Counted from the stretch's first letter, positions 19,265 through 29,673 are shown. The stretch: DNA of 64,000 nucleotides from Kitasatospora cineracea (GCF_003751605.1 NZ_RJVJ01000002.1:744001-808000), one strand, 5' to 3'. Notes: generated from the sequence alone by a model not told the origin. Translations and numbers: made by a program.

Positions 19265-19307
19265 CCGCCCCGGTGCGCCGCCGTACCAGCGGCGGGCACC
19301 GGGGCGG
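19265..19307 (-). terminator. Hairpin terminator after the pls-peptidase-lpd operon
   Basis: CCGCCCCGGTGC (19265-19276) and GCACCGGGGCGG (19296-19307) pair perfectly over 12 bp, with further GCCGC/GCGGC pairing inside the loop. It sits 24 bases after the lpdA stop and ends that transcription unit. Confidence 0.85.
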
Positions 19308-19331
19308 CGGTCGCTCACCCGAAGGGCCGCA

Positions 19332-20738
19332 CTACATGTTGATCATGTGCCCGGCCAGGCCGTGGACGGCCTCCTTGACGGCCTCGCCCAGCGTCGGGTG
19401 GGCGTGCACGTTGCGGCCCACCTCGTGCACCGTGAGGTCCCACTGCTGGGCCAGCGTCAGTTCCGGCAGCAGCTCGGTGACCTCGGGGCCGATCAGGTGG
19501 GCGCCGAGCAGCTCGCCGTGGGTCTCGTCGCAGATCACCTTGACGAAGCCGACCGGGTGCCCGAGGCCGTGCGCCTTGCCGTTCGCGGTGAACGGGAACT
19601 TGGCGACCTTGACCGCGTACCCCTGCTCCCGGGCCTGCGCCTCGGTGTACCCGAAGCTGGCGACCTGCGGCTGGCAGTAGGTGGCGCGCGGGACCATCAC
19701 GAAGTCGATCTCCATGGTCTCCGCCCCGGCGATGGTCTCGGCGGCGATCACGGCCATCGCCTCGGCGGCGTGCGCGAGCATCAGCTTCGCGGTGACGTCG
19801 CCGATCGCGAAGATGTGCCCGACGCTGGTGCGGCCCCGCCCGTCCACGGCGATCGCGCCGCGCTCGGTGAGCTGCACGCCGGTGGCCTCCAGGCCGTAGC
19901 CCTGCACCCGCGGCACGAAGCCGATCGCCTGGAGCACCTTGTCGGCCTCCAGCACCTCCTGCTTGCCGTCCCGGGTGACGGTGACCCTCACCGGCTTGTT
20001 CGGGTCGGAGTCGTCGATCGCGTCGACCCGGGTGGAGGTGAGCACCTGGATGCCCAGCTTGCGGTACTGCTTGGCGAGTTCGGCGGACACCTCGGCGTCC
20101 TCCAGCGGCACCATCCGGTCCAGGAACTCGACGATGGTGACCTTCACGCCGTAGTTGTGCAGCACGTACGCGAACTCGACGCCGATCGCGCCGGCGCCCG
20201 CGATGACGATCGACTCCGGCAGCTGCTCGGTGAGGATCTGCTCCTCGTAGGTGACGACCCGTTCGCTGAGCGAAGTGCCGGGCAGCAGCCGGGTGGTGGC
20301 GCCGGCCGCGACGACGCAGTGGTCGAAGGTGACCATCTCGAAGCCGCCCGAGGCGAGCTTGACCTGCAGCGTGTGGTCGTCGACGAAGGTGCCCCAGCCG
20401 TCGTACTCGGTGATGCCGTTCTTCTTCATCAGGTAGTGGACGCCCTTGACCCGGCCGTCGGCGACCTGCCGGGAGCGGCTGAACGCCTTGCCGTAGTCGA
20501 AGGACACCTTGCCGTCGACCTCGATGCCGTACAGCCCGGCCTCGTTCAGCACGGTGTGCGCGAGCTCGGCGTTGCGCAGCAGGGCCTTCGAGGGGATGCA
20601 GCCGACGTTGAGGCAGACGCCGCCCCAGTACTTGCCCTCGATCACGGCGGTGCGCAGGCCGAGCTGGGCGGAGCGGACGGCGGCGGTGTAGCCGCCGGGG
20701 CCGGCGCCCAGGACGACCACGTCGTAGTGCGTGCTCAT
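19332..20738 (-). CDS. lpdA: Dihydrolipoyl dehydrogenase
   Basis: A 468-residue pyridine nucleotide-disulfide oxidoreductase. The FAD site is [20 protein letters not shown]. The redox-active disulfide Cys42/Cys47 is in [15 protein letters not shown]. The NAD site is [20 protein letters not shown], and the His447/Glu452 dyad lies in [10 protein letters not shown]. It reoxidises dihydrolipoamide of 2-oxoacid dehydrogenase complexes. It is unusual to find it translationally coupled (ATGA overlap) behind an M1 aminopeptidase and a Pls-type NRPS; no E1/E2 genes are nearby. A metabolic link to lysine polymer formation is not obvious. Confidence 0.95.
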   Translation of the reverse strand: MSTHYDVVVLGAGPGGYTAAVRSAQLGLRTAVIEGKYWGGVCLNVGCIPSKALLRNAELAHTVLNEAGLYGIEVDGKVSFDYGKAFSRSRQVADGRVKGVHYLMKKNGITEYDGWGTFVDDHTLQVKLASGGFEMVTFDHCVVAAGATTRLLPGTSLSERVVTYEEQILTEQLPESIVIAGAGAIGVEFAYVLHNYGVKVTIVEFLDRMVPLEDAEVSAELAKQYRKLGIQVLTSTRVDAIDDSDPNKPVRVTVTRDGKQEVLEADKVLQAIGFVPRVQGYGLEATGVQLTERGAIAVDGRGRTSVGHIFAIGDVTAKLMLAHAAEAMAVIAAETIAGAETMEIDFVMVPRATYCQPQVASFGYTEAQAREQGYAVKVAKFPFTANGKAHGLGHPVGFVKVICDETHGELLGAHLIGPEVTELLPELTLAQQWDLTVHEVGRNVHAHPTLGEAVKEAVHGLAGHMINM

Positions 20739-22144
20739 GTTCCTCGTTCCTTCAGGAAGCGACGGACGGCCTCGCGGCCCGTGCCTCCCAGTACACCAGG
20801 CCGGGCGGCGGGAGAAGGTTCCGGCACCGGCAGGTCGGGCAGCGCGCCCCGGTGCAGCCAGGCGTCGAGCAGCGGGCCGAGCGGGCGGTCGGTGTAGCGG
20901 GCGGCGTGCGCGGCGAAGTCGGCGGTGGTGACGACGGCGTGCCGGTAGGCGGTGGCCCAGTCGCGCAGCAGCCGGAAGAACTCGGTGTCGCCGAGGGCGC
21001 AGCGCAGCGCGTGCACGGTCAGGCCGCCGCGCTCGTAGACCCGGTCGTCGAACATGTGCCGCTTGCCGGGGTCGCCGATCGCCAGGTCCTGCGGCAGGCC
21101 GCGCAGTTGCAGGTGGGCGTCGGCGGCCTTGCGTTGGGCGGTGGGGCCGCCGGTGCGCTCGGACCACAGCCACTCGGCGTACTTGGCCAGGCCCTCGTTG
21201 AGCCAGATGTGCCGCCAGTCGGCGACGGTGACGCTGTTGCCGAACCACTGGTGGGCGAGCTCGTGCGCGACCAGGCGCTCCCAGCCGCGCCGCCCGTCGA
21301 CGTGGTTGCGGCCGAAGGTGGCCATGCCCTGCGCCTCGACGGGCACGTCCAGGTCCTCGTCGACCACGGCGACGGTGTACCCGTCGAACGGGTACGGGCC
21401 GAACAGCTCCTCGAACAGGCGCATCATCTGCGGCTGCCGGGCGAAGTCGTGCTCGAACCGGGCGGTCAGCGGCTGCGGCACCCAGCCGCTCTGCGGCACG
21501 GTGCCGGGGGCCCGCTCGGTCAGCGGGACCTGGCGCAGCGGGGCGATCGCCAGCCCGACCAGGTAGGGCGCGGTCGGGGCGGGCTGCTCGTACACCCAGG
21601 TGGTGGCGGAGGAGCGGGTGGTGCGGCTGAGCAGGCGGCCGCCGGTGACCACGGCGTAGGGGGTGGCGGTGGTGACGGTCAGCTGGTAGGCGGCCTTGTC
21701 GGCGGGGCGGTCGTTGCAGGGGTACCAGGACGGGGCGCCGGTGGGCTGGGAGGCGACCAGGGCGCCGTCGGTGATCTCCTCGAAGCCGAGGCCGCCCCAG
21801 GGGCTGCGCACCGGGCGCGGGTTGCCGGACCAGTGCACCTCGCAGGTGAACACCGCCCCGGCGGCGGGGGCCTTGGCGGGCTTGATCCGCAGCTTGCCGT
21901 CCCGGTGCGTCCAGTGCGCGGGCTTCCCGTCGACCAGCACCTTGCCGATCCGGAAGGCCGCCAGGTCGAGGGCGAACTCGCGCAGCGGCTCGGGCCCGGC
22001 GATGGCGGCGATCCGGGCGGAGGCGGCCAGCCGGTTGGGGCCGGGCCGGTAGTCGAGCGCGATCTCGTAGCGGTGGGCGCGGTAGCGCGGGTCCCCGTGC
22101 CGGGGGAAGTACGGGTCGGCGGCGGGGGCCTGCTCGGTGCTCAA
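20735..22144 (-). CDS. M1-family zinc aminopeptidase, likely polymer-degrading partner of the Pls enzyme
   Basis: A 469-residue gluzincin peptidase. An N-terminal beta-rich domain covers about 1-200. The zinc motif HELAHQW is followed by the zinc Glu in [11 protein letters not shown]. The usual GAMEN exopeptidase motif is replaced by EAQGMATF. There is no signal peptide. The start is probably TTG 22144, because AGGAGG lies 10 bases upstream and no ATG/GTG fits; it follows the NRPS stop by 17 bases. In Streptomyces albulus the pls gene is followed by an M1-type enzyme (Pld) that degrades epsilon-poly-lysine, so the same role is inferred: self-protection or chain trimming. It overlaps lpdA by 4 bases. 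Confidence 0.88.
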   Translation of the reverse strand: MSTEQAPAADPYFPRHGDPRYRAHRYEIALDYRPGPNRLAASARIAAIAGPEPLREFALDLAAFRIGKVLVDGKPAHWTHRDGKLRIKPAKAPAAGAVFTCEVHWSGNPRPVRSPWGGLGFEEITDGALVASQPTGAPSWYPCNDRPADKAAYQLTVTTATPYAVVTGGRLLSRTTRSSATTWVYEQPAPTAPYLVGLAIAPLRQVPLTERAPGTVPQSGWVPQPLTARFEHDFARQPQMMRLFEELFGPYPFDGYTVAVVDEDLDVPVEAQGMATFGRNHVDGRRGWERLVAHELAHQWFGNSVTVADWRHIWLNEGLAKYAEWLWSERTGGPTAQRKAADAHLQLRGLPQDLAIGDPGKRHMFDDRVYERGGLTVHALRCALGDTEFFRLLRDWATAYRHAVVTTADFAAHAARYTDRPLGPLLDAWLHRGALPDLPVPEPSPAARPGVLGGTGREAVRRFLKERGT

Positions 22145-22161
22145 CGCGGGGGTTCCTCCTG

Positions 22162-25100
22162 TTACTGCTGCCAGGCTTCGATGGGGTTGCCGAGCCAGCG
22201 GGTGTCGGCGGGCACCGTCTCGGCGCGCATCACCAGGGAGGCCGGGCCGAGGGTGGAGCGCTCGCCGACGGTGCTGCCGGGCAGCACGATCCCGCCCGGG
22301 CCGAGGGTGGCGCCCGCGCGGAGCTCCACAGTATCCAGTCGCATGATCCGGTCGTGGAAGAGGTGGGTCTGCAGCACGCTGCCGCGGTTGACGCTGACGC
22401 CGTCGCCGAGGGTGACCAGGTCGGCCTCGGGCAGCCAGTAGCTCTCGCACCACACGCCGCGGCCGATCCTCGCGCCGAGCGCGCGCAGCCACAGGTTCAT
22501 CAGCGGGGTGCCGGCGGTGCGGCCGACCAGCCAGGGCACGGCGAGGACCTCGGTGAAGGTGTCGGCGAGCTCGTTGCGCCACACGAAGCCGGACCACAGC
22601 GGGTGCTCGACGGCCCGGAACCGGCCGACCAGCAGCCACTTGGCGGCGGCCGAGACCAGGCAGGCCGCCAGGCCCGCGCCGAGCAGCACGAAGCCCGACA
22701 GCAGCGGCTGCCCGAGCGCGCACAGCGCGGCGGCGGTGAGCACGGCCAGCGCGGCGGAGGCGAGCACCGGGACGATCCGGGCCAGTTCGGTCAGGCCGCG
22801 GGCCCAGCGCAGCCGGGCGGGCGGCTCGTAGGTGAGGGCGAGGTCGGCGGTGTCGGCGGCCCGGGGCAGCTTGACCGGCGGCATGCCCAGGTAGGAGCTG
22901 CCGCGCTTGGCCTTCTTCGGCGTCGCGGAGAGCACGCCGACCAGGCCCCGGTCGGGGACGGCCCGGCCGGGCGCGGTCATCCCGGAGTTGCCGAGGAAGG
23001 CCCGCTCGCCGATCTCGGCCCGCCCGATCCGCACCCAGCCGCCGCCCAGCTCGTACGGGGCGATCAGGGTGTCGTCGGCGAGGAACGCGCCGTCGCCGAC
23101 CTTGGTCAGGCTGGGCAGCGCCAGCACGGTGGAGACCTCGGCGCCCTTGCCGATCCGCATGCCGAGCAGCCGCAGCCACACCGGGGTGATCAGTCCGGCG
23201 TACAGCGGGAACAGCGTCTCGCGGGCCAGGTCCATCAGCTGGCTGACCGTCCACGCCTGCCAGCCGACCCGGCCGTGCAGCGGGTGGTAGCCGGTGCGCA
23301 GGCCGAGCGAGAGCAGCCGGACGCCCGCCAGGACGAGCGCGGCGTAGGCCAGCCCGTAGGCGAGGGTGGCGGGGACGAGGGCGGTCAGGGCGCCGCGCAG
23401 GGCCTGGGCGAGGCCGTCTCCGGGGTGGACGAACCGCCCGGCGATCAGCAGCGCGGGCAGGGCGGCGAGCAGCGGCAGCAGGGTGAGGGCGAAGCCGGTG
23501 GCGCCGTAGGCGGCGGCCCAGCGGGGGGTGCGCGGCGGGCGCTGCTTGGGCCAGCCGCGTTCGGCCTTGCCGGTCTTGACGGCGGGGGCGCCGGCCCAGC
23601 GCTGGCCGGTGGGGACGGAGCCGGTGACGCCGGAGCCGGGGGCGATCTCGGCGCGCTTGCCGATCTTGGCGCCGGGCAGCAGGGTCGAGCGGGTGCCGAC
23701 CACGGCTCCGGCGCCGATCCGCAGCGCGCCGATCTCCAGCCGGTCGCCGTCCAGCCAGTAGCCGGACAGGTCGACCTCGTTCTCGACGGCGCAGCCCTTG
23801 CCCAGGCGCAGCAGGCCGGTGACGGGCGGCAGGGCGTGCAGGTCGACGTCGGGGGCGACCCGGCAGCCGAGCGCCCGGGCGTAGCGGATGAGCCAGGAGC
23901 CGGAGAGTTCGACCGCGCCGGTGGCTTCGGCGAGCCGTTCGGCGGTCCACAGCCGCAGGTGGACGGAGCCGCCGCGCGGGTACGTGCCGGGGCCGGTGCC
24001 GCGCAGCAGCAGCCGGGCGCCGCCCGCGGCGAGCGCCAGGCGGCCGGGCGCGGAGTACAGCAGGACGGCGCCGGCGGCCAGCAGCCACCAGGGGGCGGTG
24101 GGGGCCCAGGGGTGGTCGCCGAGCAGGTTCAGCAGGGTGCCGAGGACGCCGAGGGCGAGGCTCCAGCGCAGGCCGGTGAGGGTGGCCAGCGGCAGCATCA
24201 GCAGCAGTTGCAGGGTCTGGGCGCGGCGGGGCGTGGGGGCGACGGTGCGGGCCGGGCCCTCGGTCTGGGCGGACTTCTCCAGCAGCCGGGCGAGCTTGCG
24301 CAGGGTGGGCTGCTGGTAGATGTCGAGGACGGAGGCGGCCGGGTAGCGGGTGCGCAGCAGGGTGGTGAGCCGGGCGGCGGCCAGCGAGCCGCCGCCGATC
24401 GCGAAGAAGTCGTCGCCCGCGCCGCGGACCCGGGTGCCGAGGATCTGCGCCCACTGCTCGGCCAGCCAGGCCTCGGTGCCGTAGAGCTGCTCGGCGGGGC
24501 CGGAGGTCTCCAGGTCGGGCAGCGGCCAGGGCAGCGCGTCCCGGTCGACCTTGCCGGAGGTGCGGGTGGGCAGGTGGTCGACGGTGGCGAGCAGCGGGAC
24601 GAGGGCGGCGGGCAGTTCGGCGCGCAGCCGGGCGACGGCGGCGTCCCGGTCGAAGCCGTCCTGGGCGACCAGGTAGCCGACCAGCAGCTGGTTGCCGCCG
24701 CGGGCGGTGCGCACGGCGGCGGCGGCGCCGGAGACGGCGGGCAGCGCCTGGAGGGCCGCGTCGACCTCGCCGAGCTCGATCCGCCGTCCGCCGAGCTTGA
24801 TCTGCTCGTCGGCGCGGCCGAGGAAGACCAGGCCCTCGGGTTCGGCGCGGACCAGGTCGCCGGAGCGGTAGGCGCGCTCCCAGCCGAGGGATTCCAGCGG
24901 GGCGTACTTCTCGGCGTCCTTGGCCGGGTCGAGGTAGCGGGCCAGGCCGACGCCGCCGATCACCAGTTGGCCGCTGGCGCCCATCGGGACCACCTCGCCC
25001 GCCTCGTCGACGACGGCGAGCTCCCAGCCGTCCAGCGGCAGGCCGATCCGGATCGGGGCCCGCCCGGTCATCAGGGCGCCGCAGGCGACCACGGTGGCCT

Positions 25101-25980
25101 CGGTGGGGCCGTAGGTGTTCCACACCTCGCGGCCCTCGGTGACCAGGCGCTCGGCGAGTTCGGGCGGGCAGGCCTCGCCGCCGAAGATCAGCAGCCGGAC
25201 CTCGTCCAGCGCCTCGGCGGGCCAGAGCGCGGCCAGCGTGGGGACGGTGGAGATCACGGTGATCTCCTGCTCGGCCAGCCACGGGCCGAGGTCGGCGCCG
25301 GAGCGGACCTGGGAGCGCGGGACGGGCACCAGGCAGGCGCCGTGCCGCCAGGCCAGCCACATCTCCTCGCAGGAGGCGTCGAAGGCCACCGACAGCCCGG
25401 CCATCACCCGGTCTCCGGGCCCGATCGGCTCGTCCTGGAGGAACATCGCGGCCTCGGCGTCGACGAACGCGGCGGCGCTGCGGTGGCTGACGGCGACGCC
25501 CTTGGGCCTGCCGGTGGAGCCGGAGGTGAAGATGATCCAGGCGTCCTGCTCGGGGCCGGGCGCCTGCGCCTCGTGGCCGGACGGCTTGACCCGGTCGAGG
25601 GCGTAGTCGGCGCCGATCACCGCGTTGACGTCGGCCTCGCCGAAGACCAGCTCGGCCCGCTCGTCGGGGTCCTCGAAGTCGACGGGCACGTAGGCGGCGC
25701 CCGCGGCGAGCACCGCCAGGATCGCCACGTACAGCTGGTTGCCGCCGGAGGGGACCCGGATGCCGACCCGGTCGCCGAGGCCGACGCCCGCCTCGGCGAG
25801 GCGGCGGCGGACCTTCTCGACCTCGGCGAGCAGCGCCGCGTAGCCGAGCGTCTCGCGTCCGTCGTCCAGCGCCGGCTCCTGCGGGTGGGCGGCTGCGGTG
25901 GCCGCGAGCACGTCGACCAGGGTGCGCGGTCCGGGTGCGGCCTGGGCGCGGAACAGCGCGGTGGCGGGGGCGGTGATCAT
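22162..25980 (-). CDS. Pls/PosA-type membrane NRPS, predicted epsilon-poly-lysine synthetase-like
   Basis: A 1272-residue protein with the architecture of S. albulus Pls. The adenylation domain spans about 15-500 ([39 protein letters not shown]). The carrier domain has Ser near 531 ([11 protein letters not shown]). From about 590, six hydrophobic segments alternate with three tandem hexapeptide-repeat-like condensation domains ([60 protein letters not shown]). There is no thioesterase. By eye-alignment to GrsA the pocket reads D-A-E-S-I-G-T-V-V-K, close to the lysine code DAESIGSVCK of BacB. It should join one amino acid repeatedly at the membrane. It heads an operon with the M1 peptidase and lpdA. 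Confidence 0.92.
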   Translation of the reverse strand: MITAPATALFRAQAAPGPRTLVDVLAATAAAHPQEPALDDGRETLGYAALLAEVEKVRRRLAEAGVGLGDRVGIRVPSGGNQLYVAILAVLAAGAAYVPVDFEDPDERAELVFGEADVNAVIGADYALDRVKPSGHEAQAPGPEQDAWIIFTSGSTGRPKGVAVSHRSAAAFVDAEAAMFLQDEPIGPGDRVMAGLSVAFDASCEEMWLAWRHGACLVPVPRSQVRSGADLGPWLAEQEITVISTVPTLAALWPAEALDEVRLLIFGGEACPPELAERLVTEGREVWNTYGPTEATVVACGALMTGRAPIRIGLPLDGWELAVVDEAGEVVPMGASGQLVIGGVGLARYLDPAKDAEKYAPLESLGWERAYRSGDLVRAEPEGLVFLGRADEQIKLGGRRIELGEVDAALQALPAVSGAAAAVRTARGGNQLLVGYLVAQDGFDRDAAVARLRAELPAALVPLLATVDHLPTRTSGKVDRDALPWPLPDLETSGPAEQLYGTEAWLAEQWAQILGTRVRGAGDDFFAIGGGSLAAARLTTLLRTRYPAASVLDIYQQPTLRKLARLLEKSAQTEGPARTVAPTPRRAQTLQLLLMLPLATLTGLRWSLALGVLGTLLNLLGDHPWAPTAPWWLLAAGAVLLYSAPGRLALAAGGARLLLRGTGPGTYPRGGSVHLRLWTAERLAEATGAVELSGSWLIRYARALGCRVAPDVDLHALPPVTGLLRLGKGCAVENEVDLSGYWLDGDRLEIGALRIGAGAVVGTRSTLLPGAKIGKRAEIAPGSGVTGSVPTGQRWAGAPAVKTGKAERGWPKQRPPRTPRWAAAYGATGFALTLLPLLAALPALLIAGRFVHPGDGLAQALRGALTALVPATLAYGLAYAALVLAGVRLLSLGLRTGYHPLHGRVGWQAWTVSQLMDLARETLFPLYAGLITPVWLRLLGMRIGKGAEVSTVLALPSLTKVGDGAFLADDTLIAPYELGGGWVRIGRAEIGERAFLGNSGMTAPGRAVPDRGLVGVLSATPKKAKRGSSYLGMPPVKLPRAADTADLALTYEPPARLRWARGLTELARIVPVLASAALAVLTAAALCALGQPLLSGFVLLGAGLAACLVSAAAKWLLVGRFRAVEHPLWSGFVWRNELADTFTEVLAVPWLVGRTAGTPLMNLWLRALGARIGRGVWCESYWLPEADLVTLGDGVSVNRGSVLQTHLFHDRIMRLDTVELRAGATLGPGGIVLPGSTVGERSTLGPASLVMRAETVPADTRWLGNPIEAWQQ

Positions 25981-26290
25981 GGCTGCAACGGTCCTCGTCC
26001 TGGGTTCCCCGGCAGTCAACCGAAGGCGTCGAAAGCGCGACAACCTGGGCAAGTTTACCGGTCAGGGCGGGTGGACGGCCGGAGGCGAGGGCGCCCGGGG
26101 CCGCCGGGCGGCCGGTGCGCGGGGGGCGGTGCGAGCCGACGGATCATCAGCTCGCACCGCTGCGGGGCAGGTTGCGGGGGTCGGCCGGGCGTCCCGGCTG
26201 ACGGCGGGTCAGACTCCCGACACGCCGGTGTATTCCGGGAGTTCACCCACTGTTCACGCATCCGCCTTCTTCGCTTGGCCGCCCGGTCGG
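25981..26290. other. Intergenic region (310 bp) upstream of the NRPS with two hairpins
   Basis: This holds the NRPS promoter and the end of the permease transcript. GCGGTGCGAGC (26126-26136) pairs perfectly with GCTCGCACCGC (26150-26160) around a 13-base loop. A smaller CTCCCG/CGGGAG pair lies at 26214-26219/26236-26241. Both are downstream of the permease stop (26291) and may terminate it. A TTGACT hexamer is present on the - strand about 40 bases before the NRPS ATG, without a clear -10. No other gene seen. Confidence 0.5.
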
Positions 26291-28297
26291 TCAGCGGCCC
26301 CGGGTGGGTTCGCCGCGGCGGACGGCGCCGGGGGCCCGGCGGGCCGGGCGGTCGGCGTGCCCGGCCGAAGTCAGCTGCCAGGGCACCGAGATGACCATCA
26401 CGCCGGGGGTGAACAGCAGGCGGCTCTTGAGCCACAGCGCGGACTGGTTGTGCAGCAGGTTCTCCCACCAGTGGCCGACCACGTACTCGGGGATGAAGAC
26501 CGCCACCGCGTCGCCGGGCCGAGCGGACGTCAGCTCCCGGACGTGCGCGACGACCGGCTTGGTGATCTCCCGGAACGGCGAGTCGAGCACCCGCAGCGGC
26601 ACGTCCAGGCCGCTGCCGTCCCACCGGGCGCGCAGGTCGGCGGTGGCCTCGGGCTCGACGTCCGCGGTGACGGCCTCCAGCGTGTCGGGCCGGAACGCCT
26701 GTGCGTAGCCGATCGCCCGCAGGGTGGGCCGGTGCAGCTTGGAGACCAGCACCACGGCGTGCACCTGCCGGGGGCGGGGCGCCGGTTCCTCGTCCTCCGC
26801 CGCCAGTTCGGCGGCGACGGCGTCGTAGTGGCGGCGGATGCCGCGCATGGTCAGCCAGAGCAGCAGGGCGGCGACCACGGCCAGCCAGGCGCCCTGGGTG
26901 AACTTGGTGATCAGCACGATGACCAGTACCAGCGCGGTGGTGACGGCGCCCAGCCCGTTGATCACCCGGGAGCGCCGGGCGGCGGAGCGGGCGGCCGGGT
27001 CGGGCCCGGCGGCCAGGGCGCGGTTCCAGTGCCGGACCATGCCGATCTGGGAGAGCGTGAAGGAGGTGAACACGCCCAGGATGTACAGGTGGATCAGGCT
27101 GGTGACGTCCGCCTCGTAGAACCACAGCAGCGCCCCGGCCACCACGGCGAGCGCGACGATGCCGTTGGAGAACGCCAGCCGGTCGCCGCGGGTGTGCAGC
27201 TGCCGGGGCAGGTAGCGGTGCTGGGCGAGGATCGAGGAGAGCAGCGGGAAGCCGTTGAAGGCGGTGTTCGCGGCCAGGATCAGCACCAGCGCGGTGACCG
27301 CCTGGACGAAGTAGAACAGCACGCTGTCGGAGCCGCCGAAGACGCTCGCGGCGAGCTGGGCGATCACGGTCTGCTGGGTGTACGCGTGGCAGTCCCCGGC
27401 CAGGCCGGTCAACTGGCAGGCGTCCTCGACGTAGTGGACGTGCGAGGTGAGCGCGAGCAGCGTGACGCCGGCGAACATCACCACCGCGACGACGCCCATC
27501 ACCGCCATGGTGGCGGCCGCGTTGCGGGACTTCGGGGCCCGGAACGCGGGCACCCCGTTGGAGATCGCCTCGACGCCGGTCAGCGCGGTGCAGCCGGAGG
27601 CGAAGGCGCGCAGGCCCAGCATCAGCAGGCCCAGGCCCTGCAGGGCGTCCTTGCCGTGCTCGGCGGCGACGCCCAGGTGCGCGGTCGGCGCCTGCGGGCC
27701 GTCGCCGAACGCGAGCCGGACCAGGCCGGTGACCACCATCAGCAGGATTCCGCCGATGAACAGGTAGGTCGGCGCGGCGAACGCCCGCCCCGACTCGCGC
27801 ACGCCGCGCAGGTTGACCGCGGTCAGCAGCGCCACGAAGCCGAGCGCCAGCGCCACCCGGTGGTCGGCCAGCGAGCCGAACGCGGAGATGATGTTGTCCA
27901 CCCCGGAGGCCACCGAGACCGCCACCGTCATCACGTAGTCGACCAGCAGCGAGGCGGCCACCACCAGCCCCGGGTTGGCCCCGAGGTTGCGCGAGACCAC
28001 CTCGTACGAGCCGCCGCCGCTCGGGTAGGCGTGCACCACCTGCCGGTAGGACAGCACCACCACGGCCATCAGGGCGACCACGCCCAGGGCGATCCACGGC
28101 GTCAGGTACAGGAACGCGGTGCCGCCGACGGTGAGCACCAGCAGGATCTCGCCGGTCGCGTACGCCACCGAGGAGAGCGGGTCGGAGGCGAAGATCGGCA
28201 GCGCCAGCCGCTTGGGCAGCAGCGTCTCGCCGAGTTCCTCGCTGCGCATGGCGCGGCCGATCACGAGGCGCTTGAGCGCCTGGGGGAGGTTGAACAC
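26291..28297 (-). CDS. KimA/YdaO-like APC-superfamily permease
   Basis: A 668-residue transporter. About 12 membrane helices fill residues 40-480, and a roughly 170-residue cytoplasmic C-terminal domain follows (VHAVVLVSKLHRPTLRAIGY, AVAVFIPEYVVGHWWENLLH). The signature FASDPLSSVAYATGEIL near residue 37 matches KimA (YdaO), the c-di-AMP-controlled potassium importer of Bacillus; other members are amino acid permeases. Potassium uptake is the better guess, but amino acid transport for the adjacent NRPS cannot be excluded. The start GTG 28297 has a weak ribosome site. A 310-bp gap and hairpins separate it from the NRPS gene. Confidence 0.85.
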   Translation of the reverse strand: MFNLPQALKRLVIGRAMRSEELGETLLPKRLALPIFASDPLSSVAYATGEILLVLTVGGTAFLYLTPWIALGVVALMAVVVLSYRQVVHAYPSGGGSYEVVSRNLGANPGLVVAASLLVDYVMTVAVSVASGVDNIISAFGSLADHRVALALGFVALLTAVNLRGVRESGRAFAAPTYLFIGGILLMVVTGLVRLAFGDGPQAPTAHLGVAAEHGKDALQGLGLLMLGLRAFASGCTALTGVEAISNGVPAFRAPKSRNAAATMAVMGVVAVVMFAGVTLLALTSHVHYVEDACQLTGLAGDCHAYTQQTVIAQLAASVFGGSDSVLFYFVQAVTALVLILAANTAFNGFPLLSSILAQHRYLPRQLHTRGDRLAFSNGIVALAVVAGALLWFYEADVTSLIHLYILGVFTSFTLSQIGMVRHWNRALAAGPDPAARSAARRSRVINGLGAVTTALVLVIVLITKFTQGAWLAVVAALLLWLTMRGIRRHYDAVAAELAAEDEEPAPRPRQVHAVVLVSKLHRPTLRAIGYAQAFRPDTLEAVTADVEPEATADLRARWDGSGLDVPLRVLDSPFREITKPVVAHVRELTSARPGDAVAVFIPEYVVGHWWENLLHNQSALWLKSRLLFTPGVMVISVPWQLTSAGHADRPARRAPGAVRRGEPTRGR

Positions 28298-28320
28298 AGC
28301 ACGGCAGCGTATGCGCCGCC

Positions 28321-28338
28321 GCTGATCGGCCGATCAGC
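28321..28338. promoter_or_regulatory. 18-bp perfect palindrome upstream of the KimA-like permease
   Basis: GCTGATCGGCCGATCAGC is perfectly self-complementary and lies 24-41 bases before the permease start codon. It could be a dimeric repressor site or an RNA hairpin near the ribosome site. No candidate regulator is adjacent. Confidence 0.5.
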
Positions 28339-28408
28339 CTGTCAGACTGTCGGATTTCTTGCGTTCTAGCAGGTCAGGGGCGGTTTCTTTGATCGAATCG
28401 AAGGCTCG

Positions 28409-28423
28409 GGCCCGAAACGGGCC
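28409..28423 (-). terminator. Short hairpin after the DUF421 gene
   Basis: GGCCCG (28409-28414) and CGGGCC (28418-28423) with an AAA loop lie 17 bases beyond the DUF421 stop codon. The stem is only 6 bp. Confidence 0.45.
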
Positions 28424-28439
28424 TGCCGTTAAGGATTCG

Positions 28440-29009
28440 TCAATATCCGCGCGGCCCGGCGGGCAGCCGGGCCTCGATCGCCGCCAGCGCGGCCCGGAGC
28501 GCCGCCACGTCGGCCTTGTCCGCGACCTGGTCGCCCTCCTTGAGCTTCACCAGCAGCGTCCCGCCGGGCTCCAGCACGATCAGCGAGGTCTCCCCGATCG
28601 CGTCACCGCCCTGGTGCCGGACCGCCACGTCCAGGTCGGCCACCCGGATGCCCTGCCGGGCGATCGTCCGCCGGTCGTACACCCCGTCCCGGGCCAGCAC
28701 CGTCGGCGTCCCGTCCAGCAGCCGGTTGAACCAGTTCCAGCGCGCCGCCTGCCGCACCAGCACCCAGTCGGTGGCCAGCAGCACCAGCGCCCCGTACAGG
28801 CCGCCGGTCACCGAGTCGTCGTTCCCGATCACCGCGTTCTGCACCACGTTGGACAGCAGCAGCATGACCACCAGGTCGAAGGTGTTCAGCTGGGCCAGCC
28901 CGCGCTTGCCGATCACCCGCAGCAGCACCAGCAGCGCCAGGTAGACCAGCACCGTACGGAGGGTCTTCTCGCCGTACGAGATGCCCGCGTCGAACATGTC
29001 CTGCCACAT
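28440..29009 (-). CDS. DUF421 (YetF-like) membrane protein
   Basis: A 189-residue protein. Three hydrophobic helices lie in the first 90 residues (TVLVYLALLVLLRVIGKRGL, NTFDLVVMLLLSNVVQNAVI, YGALVLLATDWVLV). The characteristic cytoplasmic YetF domain follows (LLDGTPTVLARDGVYDRRTI, LEPGGTLLVKLKEGDQ). The signature KRGLAQLNTFDLVVMLLLSN is typical. The function of the family is unknown, though some members are sporulation- or stress-linked. The ATG at 29009 is preferred over upstream in-frame codons because the family begins about there. Confidence 0.88.
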   Translation of the reverse strand: MWQDMFDAGISYGEKTLRTVLVYLALLVLLRVIGKRGLAQLNTFDLVVMLLLSNVVQNAVIGNDDSVTGGLYGALVLLATDWVLVRQAARWNWFNRLLDGTPTVLARDGVYDRRTIARQGIRVADLDVAVRHQGGDAIGETSLIVLEPGGTLLVKLKEGDQVADKADVAALRAALAAIEARLPAGPRGY

Positions 29010-29094
29010 GGCGGCCACCGTAGGCGCCGGTGCGATCACCGCACCGGCGCCCACGCCAGCGGTCACCCGGGCGGCCCACCCGGGGCCGGGGCGG

Positions 29095-29673
29095 CTACGG
29101 GCGGCGGGTGGCCAGCAGCAGGCCGGAGGAGCAGTCCAGGCGGGTGGCGTGCAGTCGGGGGTCGGTGGTCAGCCGCTCGACCAGGGCGGCGACCGCCGGG
29201 GCGTGGCCGGCCGGCCAGGTCGGCTGCGGCAGCAGGTCGTCGACCAGGTACAGGCCGCCCGGGGCGAGCAGCTGCAGCGCCCGGTCGAGGTGGTGGAACT
29301 TGCCGGGCCAGGTGTCCGCGAAGACCAGGTCGAGGCTGCCGGGCGCCAGCGCGTCGATCAGCTCCGCCCCGTCCCCCACCACCAGCCGCAGCCGCGGGTC
29401 CGCCCCCAGGTGCTCGGCGGCGACGGCCGCGACCGCCGCGTCCTGCTCGACGCTCACCAGCGTCGCCGCCGCGTCCATCCCGCTCAGCAGCCAGCTCGTC
29501 CCCGCCCCGGCGCCGGTGCCCAGCTCCAGCACCCGGCCCCCGGGGCGGGCCGCCGCCAGCGTCCGCAGCAGCTGCCCCGTGGTCGCGTCGCAGGACATCG
29601 CGAAGCCGAGCGCCGCGCACCCCCGCTCGATCGCGGCCAGCACGGCGGGGTGGGAATCGGTGGTGAGCGTCAT
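29095..29673 (-). CDS. SAM-dependent O-methyltransferase (class I)
   Basis: A 192-residue Rossmann-fold methyltransferase. Motif I is VLELGTGAGAGTSWLL, the acidic ribose-binding residue is in LVSVEQD, motif IV is LDLVFADTWPGKFHHLDRAL, and motif post-IV is GGLYLVDDLLPQPTW. It resembles the O-methyltransferase family 3 (CCoAOMT-like). GGAGG precedes the ATG at 29673. The substrate is unknown, and it lies alone between DUF421 and a divergent phosphatase gene. Confidence 0.88.
   Translation of the reverse strand: MTLTTDSHPAVLAAIERGCAALGFAMSCDATTGQLLRTLAAARPGGRVLELGTGAGAGTSWLLSGMDAAATLVSVEQDAAVAAVAAEHLGADPRLRLVVGDGAELIDALAPGSLDLVFADTWPGKFHHLDRALQLLAPGGLYLVDDLLPQPTWPAGHAPAVAALVERLTTDPRLHATRLDCSSGLLLATRRP

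Noticed and set aside
22354-26394. 1346-codon + strand frame opposite the NRPS.
   Set aside because: Antisense of the NRPS gene, with low-complexity Gly/Ala/Arg/Gln content typical of high-GC shadows.
26291-28297. Treating the permease as the dedicated exporter of the lysine polymer.
   Set aside because: Its signature and C-terminal domain fit KimA-like ion/amino acid importers, and it is separated from the NRPS gene by 310 bases with hairpins.
28298-28440. Possible c-di-AMP (ydaO) riboswitch before the KimA-like permease.
   Set aside because: The leader is too short and lacks recognisable conserved ydaO segments; only a DNA palindrome is evident.
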